In this document: positions 1-8,833 of the stretch, piece after piece | How positions within the stretch are numbered: position 1 is the first letter of the stretch | Layout of the letters: every line of letters starts with the position of its first letter | Assembly (NCBI GenBank): GCA_045661345.1 | Contig: JAZRFM010000036.1 | Coordinates: 124,001-188,000 of the forward strand | Length of the DNA: 64,000 bases | Direction: 5' to 3' | Origin: RUG12461 sp045661345 | GTDB lineage: Bacteria; Bacillota; Clostridia; Lachnospirales; Lachnospiraceae | Program-made: the position numbers and the translations under genes | Notes under the pieces: generated by a model | The model's database searches: none | What the model saw: only the letters and a program-made list of their open reading frames with translations | What the model was told of the DNA's origin: nothing

Positions 1-21
1 GATTGCAACTTTTACTGCCAT
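1..21 (-). CDS. gapA: Glyceraldehyde-3-phosphate dehydrogenase, first seven codons (partial)
   Basis: Only the first seven codons lie in the window, on the minus strand, reading MAVKVAI. This is the usual opening of GapA, where the Rossmann motif NGFGRIGR follows. A strong GGAGGAAGA ribosome binding site precedes the ATG by about six bases, and a promoter fits upstream at 77-105. The identity rests on seven residues plus context, so it is a good guess rather than proof. If correct, the enzyme oxidises glyceraldehyde 3-phosphate in cytoplasmic glycolysis. It is transcribed away from the histidinol phosphatase gene. Confidence 0.55.
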
Positions 22-76
22 AAATCTCTTCCTCCTAAAAAATTATTCTGTTTGGACAATGCGCCCAACTAGAGAC

Positions 77-105
77 ATTCTACTAAAATTTTTTCAGAAT
101 TTCAA
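77..105 (-). promoter_or_regulatory. Sigma-70 type promoter for gapA
   Basis: On the minus strand TTGAAA (105-100) and TAGAAT (82-77) are separated by 17 bases. This is a near-consensus housekeeping promoter placed about 55 bases upstream of the gapA start codon. The untranslated leader would be roughly 50 bases and includes the GGAGGAAGA ribosome binding site. Confidence 0.6.
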
Positions 106-201
106 GGGGAATCCCATGCTCCCCCGGTCTTTTTTTTGGTATAAGGATGTGCTATGATGGACGGGATCATGACGCAGGAGAAAATGGTTGGGGGCATGAG
201 A

Positions 202-328
202 GGGCAAATGTGCCATGCGATGAAATCGCATGAGCACTTTGCGTGGAAAGGCGTCTCGACACGCTAGCGTGTCAGAACGCCTATTCACGCAAAGGCACCA
301 TGCCGCAAGCGGCATGTGCCATTTGCCC
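202..328. repeat. 127-bp cloverleaf palindromic element, copy A
   Basis: The stretch folds without unpaired joints into an outer stem and three arms. The outer stem is GGGCAAAT (202-209) with ATTTGCCC (321-328). Arm 1 (210-237) is built on ATGCGAT-GAA-ATCGCAT. Arm 2 (238-293) has TTTGCGTG/CACGCAAA, then GGCGT/ACGCC, then GACACGC/GCGTGTC. Arm 3 (294-320) is GGCACCATGCCGC-AA-GCGGCATGTGCC. GGGGCA (192-197) and TGCCCC (337-342) could extend the outer stem. A second full copy of identical length lies at 29341-29467, with compensatory changes. It sits between divergent gapA and the histidinol phosphatase gene and contains no gene. It may be a mobile palindromic repeat or a structured RNA; the sequence does not decide. 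Confidence 0.8.
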
Positions 329-397
329 CCTGCCCTTGCCCCTGAAAGATCCTCCTGCCATGATCTTCCATTTTTACCGCTCCCCGAAAGGAACAAT

Positions 398-1216
398 ATG
401 ATGTGGGATATGCACTTACATAGCACGTTTTCGGCCGACGCTTCGGCTTCGCCGGAGGAGCAGATCGCACGCGCTGTCGCCCTGGGGCTTGACGGCATCT
501 GCTTCACGGATCACTGTGACTTCGATTATCCGGACAATCCGGACGGTACCCCGCTCAAGAACTGGGTACTGGATATTCCCCCTTATCTGGAAAAGATCCG
601 GGAATGCAAATACAACTATATCGGAGAGATCGAAATCTGCTGCGGGGTCGAGCTGGGGCTGCAGCCGCACCTTGCCGGCCGGCTGAATACCCTGCTGAAA
701 AACACCCCCTTTGATTTCGTCATCGGCTCCTCTCATCTCGCCCACGGCAGAGATGTTTATTTCCGGGAGTACTTCGCGGGGCGGAGTGAACGGGAAGCCT
801 ACGAGGAGTACTTTACCTCCATTCTGGAAAACCTGGCGGTCTTTGAGGACTTTGATGTGTACGGGCATCTGGACTATGTGGTGCGTTACGGTCCGCACCG
901 GAACGAAAACTACACCTACCGGGCCTACGGGGATCTCATTGATGAGATCCTGAAAAAGCTGATCTGGCTGGGAAAGGGACTGGAGATCAATACCGCCGGT
1001 TTCAAGTACGGCCTCGGTCATCCCCATCCCACGGAGGATGTGCTGCGTCGCTACCGCGAGCTGGGGGGAGAGATCATCACCACAGGCTCCGATGCCCATG
1101 CACCGGAGCATCTCGCCTTTGAATTTGAGAAAGCCGCCGGTATCTTAAAGGACTGCGGTTTTCAGTATTATACCGTCTTTCGCGACCGTAACCCCGCGTT
1201 TGTGAGGCTTTCATGA
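398..1216 (+). CDS. hisK: PHP-family histidinol-phosphatase
   Basis: This 272-residue PHP-domain hydrolase most probably removes phosphate from L-histidinol phosphate, the penultimate step of histidine synthesis. The start MMWDMHLHSTFSADA gives the first PHP metal motif (HLHST). Further metal ligands are seen in TDHCD, GVELG, SSHLAHG, YGHLDYV and GSDAHAPEHL near the end, as expected for the three-metal PHP site. The ATG at 398 follows AAAGGA by six bases; an in-frame opening upstream would run through the palindromic element and is not credible. The stop overlaps the next start (ATGA), so the two genes are translationally coupled. Some PHP hydrolases of this size act on other phosphoesters, so the substrate is inferred. 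Confidence 0.8.
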   Translation: MMWDMHLHSTFSADASASPEEQIARAVALGLDGICFTDHCDFDYPDNPDGTPLKNWVLDIPPYLEKIRECKYNYIGEIEICCGVELGLQPHLAGRLNTLLKNTPFDFVIGSSHLAHGRDVYFREYFAGRSEREAYEEYFTSILENLAVFEDFDVYGHLDYVVRYGPHRNENYTYRAYGDLIDEILKKLIWLGKGLEINTAGFKYGLGHPHPTEDVLRRYRELGGEIITTGSDAHAPEHLAFEFEKAAGILKDCGFQYYTVFRDRNPAFVRLS

Positions 1217-2550
1217 AGCTGCCCGAAGCGTTTCTGCAAAAAATGCGCGCTGCCCTGCCTCCGGAGGAAGCAGATGCCTTTTTGTCCTCCTATGAGGATC
1301 CCGCGCCGAAGGGGTTGCATATCAACACCCTGAAGGGATCTCTTTCCCTCCTGCAGGTGGCCTGTGACCTTCCCCTTGCCCCGGTGTCCTGGGCGCCTGA
1401 GGGCTTTTATTATGACGATACACAGGTACAGCCCGGAAAGCTTGTGCTGCATGAGGCAGGTGCCTACTACATCCAGGAGCCTTCGGCCATGCTGCCTGCA
1501 GTACTGCTTGCGCCCCTCCCCGGGGAAAGGGTGCTGGATCTTTGCGCCGCACCGGGAGGCAAAACCCTGCAGCTGGCCTGTGCCATGAAGGGAGAAGGGC
1601 TTCTTTTATCCAACGAGATCCATCCTGCCAGGGCAAAGATCTTATCCGAAAACGTGGAGCGCTGCGGCATCCCGAACGCTATCGTCTGCAATGAATCCCC
1701 GACCCGCCTCGCAGCCCGGTTTCCGGCGTATTTCGACAGAGTCCTCGTGGATGCGCCCTGCTCCGGGGAGGGCATGTTCCGGAAAAACCCTGACGCCGTC
1801 AGCGAATGGAGTTTGGAAAACGTCGCCCTCTGCGCCGCAAGGCAGGATGAAATCCTGGATCAGGCGATGGTGATGGTACGTCCCGGCGGGCGGCTTCTCT
1901 ATTCCACCTGCACCTTTTCAACGGAGGAGGACGAGCTTTGTGTGGAGAGATTCCTTTCCCGCCACCCGGATTTTTCCCTGCTCCATATGGAAAAGCTGTT
2001 CCCCCACAAGGTGCGCGGGGACGGGCAGTTCGCAGCCCTGTTGGAAAGAAGATCCCCCGGCGCTTTTTCTTCCGTCCCTCCTGCCGTCTCTCCGTTAGCA
2101 CGCACAAGAAAAGACCCCAAAACGACCTCCTTCCCGGCGGAGCTTGCAGATCTTTGGAAGGCGACACCCGATCCCGCTCGCCTGCTTCTTTTCGGCAGCC
2201 GCCTCTTTTTGCAGCCGGAGAGCCCCTTCCCTTTGGACGGACTGAAGGTTCTGCGTCCGGGGCTGTGTCTCGGAGAATACAAAAAAGACCGGTTCGAACC
2301 CGGTCATGCCCTTGCCCTCTCTCTGCGCCCGGAGGAAGCCTTCCGTACCGTTTCTCTGGAGGAAAAAGAAGCCGTTTCCTATCTCCTGGGAAATACCATC
2401 TCCCGCGAGACAGAAAACGGCTGGACGCTCATCACCTATGGCGGCTATTCTCTCGGCTTCGGCAAAGCCGTAAACAACCTCATCAAGAACCACTATCCGA
2501 AGGGCTTGCGAACACAGTGCGCATTGCGTTCACCACAGCCAGCACCATGA
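1213..2550 (+). CDS. rsmF: RsmF/NOP2-family 16S rRNA (cytosine-C5) methyltransferase
   Basis: This 445-residue SAM-dependent RNA m5C methyltransferase shows the family landmarks in order: SAM motif DLCAAPGGKT at about residues 113-122, DAPCSGEGMFRK with the first catalytic cysteine at about 180, and STCTF with the second cysteine at about 230. A C-terminal region matches the RsmF/PUA-like extension. It acts on 16S rRNA or the assembling 30S subunit in the cytoplasm. The start overlaps the hisK stop (ATGA). Its 3' end runs 68 bases into the convergent P-type ATPase gene, which is an unusually long tail-to-tail overlap. The exact target cytosine cannot be told from sequence alone. Confidence 0.88.
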   Translation: MKLPEAFLQKMRAALPPEEADAFLSSYEDPAPKGLHINTLKGSLSLLQVACDLPLAPVSWAPEGFYYDDTQVQPGKLVLHEAGAYYIQEPSAMLPAVLLAPLPGERVLDLCAAPGGKTLQLACAMKGEGLLLSNEIHPARAKILSENVERCGIPNAIVCNESPTRLAARFPAYFDRVLVDAPCSGEGMFRKNPDAVSEWSLENVALCAARQDEILDQAMVMVRPGGRLLYSTCTFSTEEDELCVERFLSRHPDFSLLHMEKLFPHKVRGDGQFAALLERRSPGAFSSVPPAVSPLARTRKDPKTTSFPAELADLWKATPDPARLLLFGSRLFLQPESPFPLDGLKVLRPGLCLGEYKKDRFEPGHALALSLRPEEAFRTVSLEEKEAVSYLLGNTISRETENGWTLITYGGYSLGFGKAVNNLIKNHYPKGLRTQCALRSPQPAP

Positions 2551-4387
2551 CCCCCACATCCGCAAAGATCGCCCACCACATGTCCACAAATCCCAGGGCT
2601 CCGAGGATCAGGAACAGGATCTTCACAGCGATGGCAAAGACGATATTTTCCTTGGCGATCACAAGGGTTTTGCGCGCGATTTTCATGGCCAGGGCAATCT
2701 TTCTCGGGTCATCATCCATCAGTACCACATCCGCCGCCTCGATGGCCGCATCCGATCCCAGCGCCCCCATGGCGATACCGAGATCTGCGCGGCTCAGCAC
2801 GGGTGCGTCATTCACGCCGTCACCCACAAAGGCAAGGGAAGTCTTTGCCGGCTTCTCTTCCAGCAGCCGCTCCACTTCTGTCACCTTGTCCTCCGGCAGG
2901 AGGCCGCTCTTTACCTCGTCCACACCAATCTCTTTCGCTGCCGCTTCCGCGGTTCTGGCGTTGTCGCCGGTGAGCATGACCGTCCGCGTCACACCCTGCG
3001 CCTTCAGGCGCATCATCGCATCCTTTGCGCCATCCTTCACACAATCCGATACCAGCAGATATCCTGCGTAGGTTCCGTCTATGGCCACATGGATCTCCGT
3101 CCCCGGGGCATCCGGCAGGGTGCATGCGATCCCTTCCCGATCCATCAGCTTCCGGTTGCCGGCCAGCACCTTTTTCCCGTTTACCACCGCCAGGACACCG
3201 TGGCCACCCACCTCTTCCACATCGGAGACGATGGATGCCTCCGCATCCTTCCCGTAGGCATCGCGGATACTGCGGCTGATGGGATGGTTGGAGTAATGCT
3301 CCGCATGGGCTGCATAAAACAGCAGGTCTTCGGCGCTGAAACCCGCGGAGGGCACGGTCTTTGTCACTTCGAACACTCCCCGGGTCAGTGTCCCGGTTTT
3401 GTCAAAAACAATCGTGCCGGCTTTTGCCAACACCTCCAGATAGGTGGATCCCTTGATCAGGATCCCTCTGGAACCGGCGCCTCCGATACCGCCGAAGAAG
3501 GACAGCGGAATGGAGATCACCAGTGCGCAGGGGCAGCTGATCACCAGGAAGGTCAGTGCACGGATGACCCAGTTTTTCACCATGGGATCCTGTCCCAGAG
3601 CCGCCAGAATCACAGGGGGCAGCACCGCCAGTGCCAATGCACTCAGGCAGACGATGGGGGTATAGTAGCGTGCAAACCGGGTAATAAACTGCTCGGTGCG
3701 GGCTTTCTTCATGCTGGAATTTTCCACCAGCTCCAGGATCTTGGACACCGTAGACTCTTCAAATGCTTTTGTGGTACGGATCCGAAGAACACCTGTGATA
3801 TTGACGCATCCGCTGATGACCTCATCCCCTGCCGCGACCTCTCTCGGCATGCTCTCTCCGGTGAGGGCACTGGTGTTCAGGGAGGCGGTTCCCTCCTCAA
3901 TCACGCCATCCAGGGGAATCTTCTCTCCCGGCTTCACCACGATGATGCTGCCCACGGGCACTTCATCCGGATCCACGGTTTCAAGCTCCCCATCCTTTTC
4001 CATGGTGGCGGTATCCGGCCGGATATCCATCAGAGCCGCGATATTTTTGCGGCTCCTGCCCACGGCCACACTCTGAAAGAGTTCGCCCACCTGATAGAAC
4101 AGCATGACGGCAACGCTCTCCGCGTTCTCCCCGAGGATGATCGCACCCACGGTGGCCACCGTCATCAGGAAATTTTCATCAAACACCTGTCCGTGAACGA
4201 TCCCGATCCCCGCCTTTTTCAGCACATCGTACCCCACAAGGATATAGGGCACCAAAAACAGGAAATTCATCACCATCTTCGGCACGGGCAGGAAATGTCC
4301 GATCAGCATCAGAACGGCTGTTATGGCAGCAGCCAGAATGATCCGGATCAGGCTTTTCTTTTGTTTTTTATTCAAGGTTGATTTCAC
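2483..4387 (-). CDS. Heavy-metal P1B-type ATPase (Zn/Cd/Co type)
   Basis: This 634-residue membrane pump exports soft divalent metal using ATP. Visible motifs are TGES (phosphatase loop, about 176), SCPCALV (metal site, CPC at 285-287), DKTGTLTRG (phosphorylated Asp329) and GDGVNDAPVL (hinge). An HP-type locus (HYSNHPISRS) is also present. The protein lacks the usual N-terminal metal-binding domain; that domain is encoded by the gene immediately upstream, whose last 20 bases it overlaps. The start is GTG at 4387, preceded by GGAG at seven bases. The CPC motif with the downstream helices resembles CadA/ZntA more than CopA, so zinc, cadmium or cobalt export is likely. No metal-responsive regulator is adjacent. 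Confidence 0.85.
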   Translation of the reverse strand: MKSTLNKKQKKSLIRIILAAAITAVLMLIGHFLPVPKMVMNFLFLVPYILVGYDVLKKAGIGIVHGQVFDENFLMTVATVGAIILGENAESVAVMLFYQVGELFQSVAVGRSRKNIAALMDIRPDTATMEKDGELETVDPDEVPVGSIIVVKPGEKIPLDGVIEEGTASLNTSALTGESMPREVAAGDEVISGCVNITGVLRIRTTKAFEESTVSKILELVENSSMKKARTEQFITRFARYYTPIVCLSALALAVLPPVILAALGQDPMVKNWVIRALTFLVISCPCALVISIPLSFFGGIGGAGSRGILIKGSTYLEVLAKAGTIVFDKTGTLTRGVFEVTKTVPSAGFSAEDLLFYAAHAEHYSNHPISRSIRDAYGKDAEASIVSDVEEVGGHGVLAVVNGKKVLAGNRKLMDREGIACTLPDAPGTEIHVAIDGTYAGYLLVSDCVKDGAKDAMMRLKAQGVTRTVMLTGDNARTAEAAAKEIGVDEVKSGLLPEDKVTEVERLLEEKPAKTSLAFVGDGVNDAPVLSRADLGIAMGALGSDAAIEAADVVLMDDDPRKIALAMKIARKTLVIAKENIVFAIAVKILFLILGALGFVDMWWAIFADVGVMVLAVVNAMRTVFASPSDSGS

Positions 4388-4589
4388 AGTCCGACTCCAC
4401 CTTCTTGCATGCCTTGAGAACCTCCTGCATCACTGCCTGCGGCTCTGCCCCTTCGTCAAATTCCACCTTCATCTTCTGCGTCATAAAGGACACCGTCGCC
4501 TCTTTGACCCCCTTCACTTTATTCGCTGCGTCCTCCACTTTCTGCGCGCAGCTGGCACAGTCCACCTCAATCCCATAGGTTTTTTTCAT
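4368..4589 (-). CDS. Heavy-metal-associated (HMA) domain protein
   Basis: This 73-residue ferredoxin-like metal-binding protein carries its two ligand cysteines in the motif DCASCAQKVE, followed by the VKGVKEATVSF strand typical of HMA domains. It has a second cysteine pair near the C terminus (KACKKVESDC). It is encoded directly before the P1B ATPase and overlaps it by 20 bases, so it probably replaces the missing N-terminal HMA domain of the pump and delivers or senses metal. GAAAGGAGATAG precedes the ATG. Copper chaperone activity is an alternative, but the neighbour argues for Zn/Cd. Confidence 0.85.
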   Translation of the reverse strand: MKKTYGIEVDCASCAQKVEDAANKVKGVKEATVSFMTQKMKVEFDEGAEPQAVMQEVLKACKKVESDCEINLE

Positions 4590-4677
4590 GACTATCTCCT
4601 TTCCTCACTCATTCCCATGTTCCAATCCGATTTCCGGCATACTCCCCGCATGGTCGTCCGCCAGGGATCATGCCCCT

Positions 4678-6405
4678 TTACCCTGCATACCACAGCTGCT
4701 CCACGCAGTCTTCATCGACAATCCCGTCGATCCGGCACGGGCTGGCCGCGTCTGTGATGGTCAATCTCCCCAGACTCTCGTCGGAAAGCTCCACATCCAG
4801 TACCGTCTCACCGTCTGTCCGGAACACACGGAAGGTGTCTCCGGGATTGATCTCGCCTTTTCCCTTTGTCTCGTCTCCATTTTCATCCAGCATGGTGTAC
4901 TCCAGCTTCGTCTTTGCCACCAGCGGCTCCTGGGCGCAGTCATAGTAGACATGGAAATACGGGTCATTTGAAACCGGTATGCCGTCCTCTCCCGGCGCAT
5001 ACTCTCTCACAGCCACAAAGGAACACAGGAAGTCAAACTTGTTTCCGAGGAGCATATGATCCGGATCCGTCAGCATCAGCTCTGTCAGATCTCCGTTGTC
5101 CTTCTCTTTTACGGCGCGTACGAATCCGGTGGTGCCTGACATCCTGACTTCGGATCCGTTGAGATCAAACACGTACCATTGCTGGTAATCCGATTCCATG
5201 TTCTCCGTGACGAAGACATATTGTCTGCCGTCCGCGGTACGGGCATAGTACCCCGTCACATCATATTCGGTATCAAAGGATCCTTCCTCCGTAGCAGCGG
5301 AACCCATGCCTTCCACCGACACCCGGAGCGCCTGGCGCTCCTCGTAGTTTTCGTCATAGTCGTAATCCAACGTGATCCCGTTGGGCTTGCCGTCCCCGTC
5401 CACATCATAGCCCGTCAGCGACCATGTAAAGGGGATCATGAAGCCGGTGCTGCCCTCCGGAAGATAGTCGGGGTTAAAAAGCGCCGGGTATTTTTCATAC
5501 GACAGCGTGATCATCTGATCACCCGCTGCATAGGGTGCCAGCGCATAGGGTCCGAAATAAAACGACACGCCCCGGGGGTTCAGCGCCCAGTGGTAGGGAT
5601 AGACATAGCCCATGTCGTTATCCGCCGTAGCTGTCGCCTCCGTCACAGCCACATCATAATAGGAAAGCGCCTGATCCAGATCATCAAATAACGTGGGGTC
5701 ATAATTTTCCAGCAGCTCCGTCTTGATAAGCCCTGTCAGATCGCTGAGATTCGACAGCACATCGGTGAGTGCCAGTTCTTTTCCGGTCCGGGTGTCAAAG
5801 GTTTTTCCGTCCATGCCGTACATCCCGTGGGCGCCGCCGGTATAATCGCTGGCGGAGGAGAAAAAGCTGACGACCTTTTCATCCACACGCTGGGGCAACA
5901 CCGACACATCGGAAGTATAGTACATCCCGTCCTTGAACCGGTCCGGGCTCTCCTGATATTCCATCTCGGCCTGTTCCTTCAGTTCCTGTATATTGTCCTT
6001 GTAGGTCCGGATCTCTTGGTTGGTATAGTCCTGCAGCGCAGCCGCCAGCGCCGGATACTGCTCTGCGCTGTCATCTCCCAGCACGGGCGATTCACATTTT
6101 CCGTTCACGAGGCAGCCGCCGTAATCCGGTGCGCTCTCATAAGCAATGGTAAAAACCTTCGCCAGGGTCGGTACCGCCGAAACGTTTTGTTCGGGCTGTG
6201 CCGGCAGCTCCTGTGTCTGGGGAGGGGTCTCCGTGTTTCCGGCGGTTTCCGTCGGTGCCGCCGGTGTCTCCGTCTCTGTTTCTGTCTCCTCCACCGCTTC
6301 TTTTACCGCGGATGCCACCCCCTGCAGAAGTCCGCAGCCTGTCAGGCTTGTTGCCGTAAGCCCTGCCGCCGTCAGCAGTGCCAGGCCTTTCTTCCAGTGA
6401 ACCAT
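4678..6405 (-). CDS. Secreted lipoprotein with DUF3298/RsiV-like region
   Basis: This 575-residue predicted lipoprotein has an N-terminal signal with lipobox LTGCG, so Cys25 or so would be lipidated and the protein held on the outer face of the membrane. A Thr/Glu/Pro-rich linker (about residues 36-75) follows. The central part (SDYTGGAHGMYG, FDTRTGKELALTDVL, FYFGPYALAPYAAG) matches the DUF3298/DUF4163 module seen in RsiV-type and other surface proteins. The C-terminal third is unrecognised beta-rich sequence. The ATG has a TAAGGAGG site. It lies between recJ and the metal-transport genes with about 80-base gaps. Function is unknown; lysozyme or ligand sensing as in RsiV is only analogy. Confidence 0.7.
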   Translation of the reverse strand: MVHWKKGLALLTAAGLTATSLTGCGLLQGVASAVKEAVEETETETETPAAPTETAGNTETPPQTQELPAQPEQNVSAVPTLAKVFTIAYESAPDYGGCLVNGKCESPVLGDDSAEQYPALAAALQDYTNQEIRTYKDNIQELKEQAEMEYQESPDRFKDGMYYTSDVSVLPQRVDEKVVSFFSSASDYTGGAHGMYGMDGKTFDTRTGKELALTDVLSNLSDLTGLIKTELLENYDPTLFDDLDQALSYYDVAVTEATATADNDMGYVYPYHWALNPRGVSFYFGPYALAPYAAGDQMITLSYEKYPALFNPDYLPEGSTGFMIPFTWSLTGYDVDGDGKPNGITLDYDYDENYEERQALRVSVEGMGSAATEEGSFDTEYDVTGYYARTADGRQYVFVTENMESDYQQWYVFDLNGSEVRMSGTTGFVRAVKEKDNGDLTELMLTDPDHMLLGNKFDFLCSFVAVREYAPGEDGIPVSNDPYFHVYYDCAQEPLVAKTKLEYTMLDENGDETKGKGEINPGDTFRVFRTDGETVLDVELSDESLGRLTITDAASPCRIDGIVDEDCVEQLWYAG

Positions 6406-6487
6406 GTTATTTCCTCCTTATTATACAAAATGTCCGTGATTATCGTACACGCTTCCATTCAATTTCGCCCGCCGGCGCAGCTCCCCG

Positions 6488-8206
6488 TCAACGCAGATCC
6501 TCCACCACCAGCTGTATGGAACGGCTTCCCCGGTACTCGTTGATCTGGGGATAATAAAGGATCGAGATCTCCTCCTCCCCTTTCTCTCTCAGCCGCATAA
6601 GATACCTCTCCGGATCCGAAAAGCAGACCGCCGGAAAGGTTCTCCCGCCCTCCGAAAGGGACAGCCGCAATACGTTGCGGTTTTTTCCCACCACTGATTT
6701 TTCCAGCACACGCACTTTTGACAGGGCAAACAAGGGTTTTGGATTGCTTTTTCCGAAGGGCTCCAGCAGAGCGATCTCCTCCACCAGCCGTTCACTGACA
6801 TAGGCGAAGGGCAGCACCATGTCAAAGCGGATCTTCTCCCGGAGGTCTTCCTCTGTCAGGGTACATCCCGATTCCAGCCTGCGCATAAAGGCTTCCCTGT
6901 TTTTTTCTTCCAGGGAAAAGCCCGCTGCCATGGGATGTCCGCCGAATTTCAGCAGCAGATCCGAGACTTTGGTCAGCTCCTCATACATGGAGTACTCTTC
7001 GATGGAGCGCCCGCTTCCCTTGATGCAGTCCTCTCCCTTTGTCATCACGTAGGTCGGCCGGTGATAGCGTTCCCGGAGGCGTCCCGCGATGATCCCGGCC
7101 AGGCTTTCATGGCAGTCCGGCAGGAAAACACTGAGCACCCGATTCGATAGCAGATCTTCTTTCTCCACGATCTCCTCGGCTTTCTCCACGCTGCGCCGGG
7201 TCAGCTCTTTGCGGCTTTCATTCAGCGCAATCAGTTCCGATGCGATCCCGGCGGCTTCCCCCTCTCCTTCGGCGAGCAAAAGCCCGAGAGACCGCTCCGC
7301 CGTATCCAACCGCCCGCTGGCGTTGATGCAGGGGCCCAGCACGAACCCGACATGATACACCGTCAGATCCTTTTCCGACAATCCGCTCTGCAGGATGAGC
7401 GAGCGCATACCGGGGTTTTTCGTCTGCTGCAAGGCCTGCAGCCCCCGGCGTACGATGGTGCGGTTTTCACCGGTCAGATCCATCACATCGCCGATAGTGG
7501 CAAAGGCCGCATTTTCATAGAACTCCTCCGCTTCCTGCACCGGGATCCCCATGACCTCATACAGCACCTGTATCAGCTTCCATGCCACCACGGCTCCGCA
7601 GAGTCCCTTGTAGGGATAGGGACAGGACCTCTGCTTCGGATTCACCACCGCGTCCGCCTCCGGGATGATTTCCTCCCTGCCCTCCGCACCGTCTGTAAAA
7701 GGAACATCGTGATGATCCGTCACGATCATGGTCATCCCCAGGTCTTTGCCGTGCCGGATGGCTTCGGAGGCGGAAATCCCGTTGTCACAGGTAAGGATGG
7801 TATCCACCAGATCCCCTGCCGCCTGATCGATGAGATGCACATTGATCCCGTAGCCGTCCCGTTCCCGGTCCGGAATCGCCATGTCCGCTTTGCCGCCGCA
7901 GCGCCGGATCCCTTTCAGTAAAATGTAGGTCGCACTGACCCCGTCGATGTCATAATCCCCGATAATGCGGATTTTCTTTGCGGATCGGATCTTTTCCGCC
8001 AGGATCTGCGCCGCTTTGTCCATATCCTTCATCAGATGCGGGTCATAAAGCGTTCCCCCGTGCAGAAAGGTCTCTATCTCCGCTTCCCCCGACACGTCAC
8101 GGTTTATGATCAGCCTCGCCAGCATCGGCGAGATGGAAAACCGCTCCCCTATGGCAGTGAAGTCCCCGCTCTTCCGGCGCTCCAGCCAGATCACATCTTC
8201 ACTCAT
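6488..8206 (-). CDS. recJ: Single-stranded-DNA-specific exonuclease RecJ
   Basis: This 572-residue DHH-family 5'-3' exonuclease acts in recombination and mismatch repair. The motifs are GDYDIDGVSA (metal-binding Asp84, 86, 88), LTCDNG, TDHHD (164-167) and the DHHA1 motif GSGRSIEEYS with GGHPMAAGFSL. A C-terminal OB-like domain follows. The length is typical. No strong ribosome binding site is visible before the ATG (AAGAAAGAAG only). The presumed promoter uses the TTGACC that forms the end of a partial palindromic element at 8275-8301. No RecJ partner gene is next to it. Confidence 0.88.
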   Translation of the reverse strand: MSEDVIWLERRKSGDFTAIGERFSISPMLARLIINRDVSGEAEIETFLHGGTLYDPHLMKDMDKAAQILAEKIRSAKKIRIIGDYDIDGVSATYILLKGIRRCGGKADMAIPDRERDGYGINVHLIDQAAGDLVDTILTCDNGISASEAIRHGKDLGMTMIVTDHHDVPFTDGAEGREEIIPEADAVVNPKQRSCPYPYKGLCGAVVAWKLIQVLYEVMGIPVQEAEEFYENAAFATIGDVMDLTGENRTIVRRGLQALQQTKNPGMRSLILQSGLSEKDLTVYHVGFVLGPCINASGRLDTAERSLGLLLAEGEGEAAGIASELIALNESRKELTRRSVEKAEEIVEKEDLLSNRVLSVFLPDCHESLAGIIAGRLRERYHRPTYVMTKGEDCIKGSGRSIEEYSMYEELTKVSDLLLKFGGHPMAAGFSLEEKNREAFMRRLESGCTLTEEDLREKIRFDMVLPFAYVSERLVEEIALLEPFGKSNPKPLFALSKVRVLEKSVVGKNRNVLRLSLSEGGRTFPAVCFSDPERYLMRLREKGEEEISILYYPQINEYRGSRSIQLVVEDLR

Positions 8207-8274
8207 GGAAATATCTTCTTTCTTTCTGTTTTCAAAAGCACTATAATATACTATATCATATTTTATGATGTCAG

Positions 8275-8301
8275 GGTCAAAAGTACAATGCGATGAAATC
8301 G
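8275..8301. repeat. Partial copy (copy C) of the cloverleaf element
   Basis: GGTCAAAAGT followed by ATGCGATGAAATCG matches the outer stem and the first half of arm 1 of the 127-bp element. The match is closest to copy B at 29341, and the rest of the element is missing here. On the minus strand the outer-stem end reads TTGACC, a possible -35 box for recJ. A stray CTTTTGACC, the partner outer-stem end, occurs at 9136-9144 beyond the next gene. Confidence 0.6.
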
Positions 8302-8320
8302 TTTATGTGAGGAGGTTTTT

Positions 8321-8833
8321 ATGCAGCAGCATGTGTTTCAGCCGGTTCCTCTGGATCTCTATGAGATCAACCCCTTCCGCAGGATTTCCGAGGACTGGAT
8401 GGTAATCTCCGCAGGGACCGAGGAAAAAGCCAATTCCATGACCGTAAGCTGGGGCGGCATGGGGACGCTTTGGAATGAAGACGTTGTTTTTATTTTTGTA
8501 CGGGAGTCCCGCTATACAAAGGAGTTTCTGGATCAGACAGACGGTTTTTCCTGTACCTTCTTCGGCAAGGAAAATCGCGCCATGCTGAAATATTTCGGTT
8601 CTGTTTCCGGTCGTAATGAAGATAAAGTCGCAAACGCCAGGATGCATTACGATTATATAGAGGGTATTCCCTATATCAACGAGGCGGATACCGTGATGAT
8701 CTGTAAAAAGCTTGCTGCCGTCCCGATTGAAAAAGACAATATCCTGCTGCCGGGGCTGCTCTCCGTCAACTACCCAAAGGGTGATTTCCACACCATGTAT
8801 GTGGGCGGCGTGATCCTGCTGGGCGCCCGATAG
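8321..8833 (+). CDS. Flavin reductase-like FMN-binding protein
   Basis: This 170-residue protein belongs to the split-barrel flavin reductase family (DIM6/NTAB type). Supporting features are the early motif ANSMTVSWGGMGTLW, the Ser/Thr-rich phosphate contact region, and the basic strand FIFVRESRYTKEFL that packs FMN in this family. It would reduce flavin or carry out a flavin-dependent reduction in the cytoplasm; the real substrate is unknown. GAGGAGG lies six bases before the ATG. It is a single-gene unit between recJ and the HD-GYP gene, flanked by hairpin-rich DNA. Confidence 0.75.
   Translation: MQQHVFQPVPLDLYEINPFRRISEDWMVISAGTEEKANSMTVSWGGMGTLWNEDVVFIFVRESRYTKEFLDQTDGFSCTFFGKENRAMLKYFGSVSGRNEDKVANARMHYDYIEGIPYINEADTVMICKKLAAVPIEKDNILLPGLLSVNYPKGDFHTMYVGGVILLGAR

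Noticed and set aside
1938..3071. A 377-codon plus-strand frame spanning the rsmF end and the ATPase end
   Set aside because: Out of frame with rsmF and antisense to the ATPase, low-complexity Arg/Ser/Pro translation.
3089..4381. A 430-codon plus-strand frame opposite the P-type ATPase
   Set aside because: His/Gln/Gly-rich shadow translation; the minus strand carries DKTGT, CPC and GDGVND motifs.
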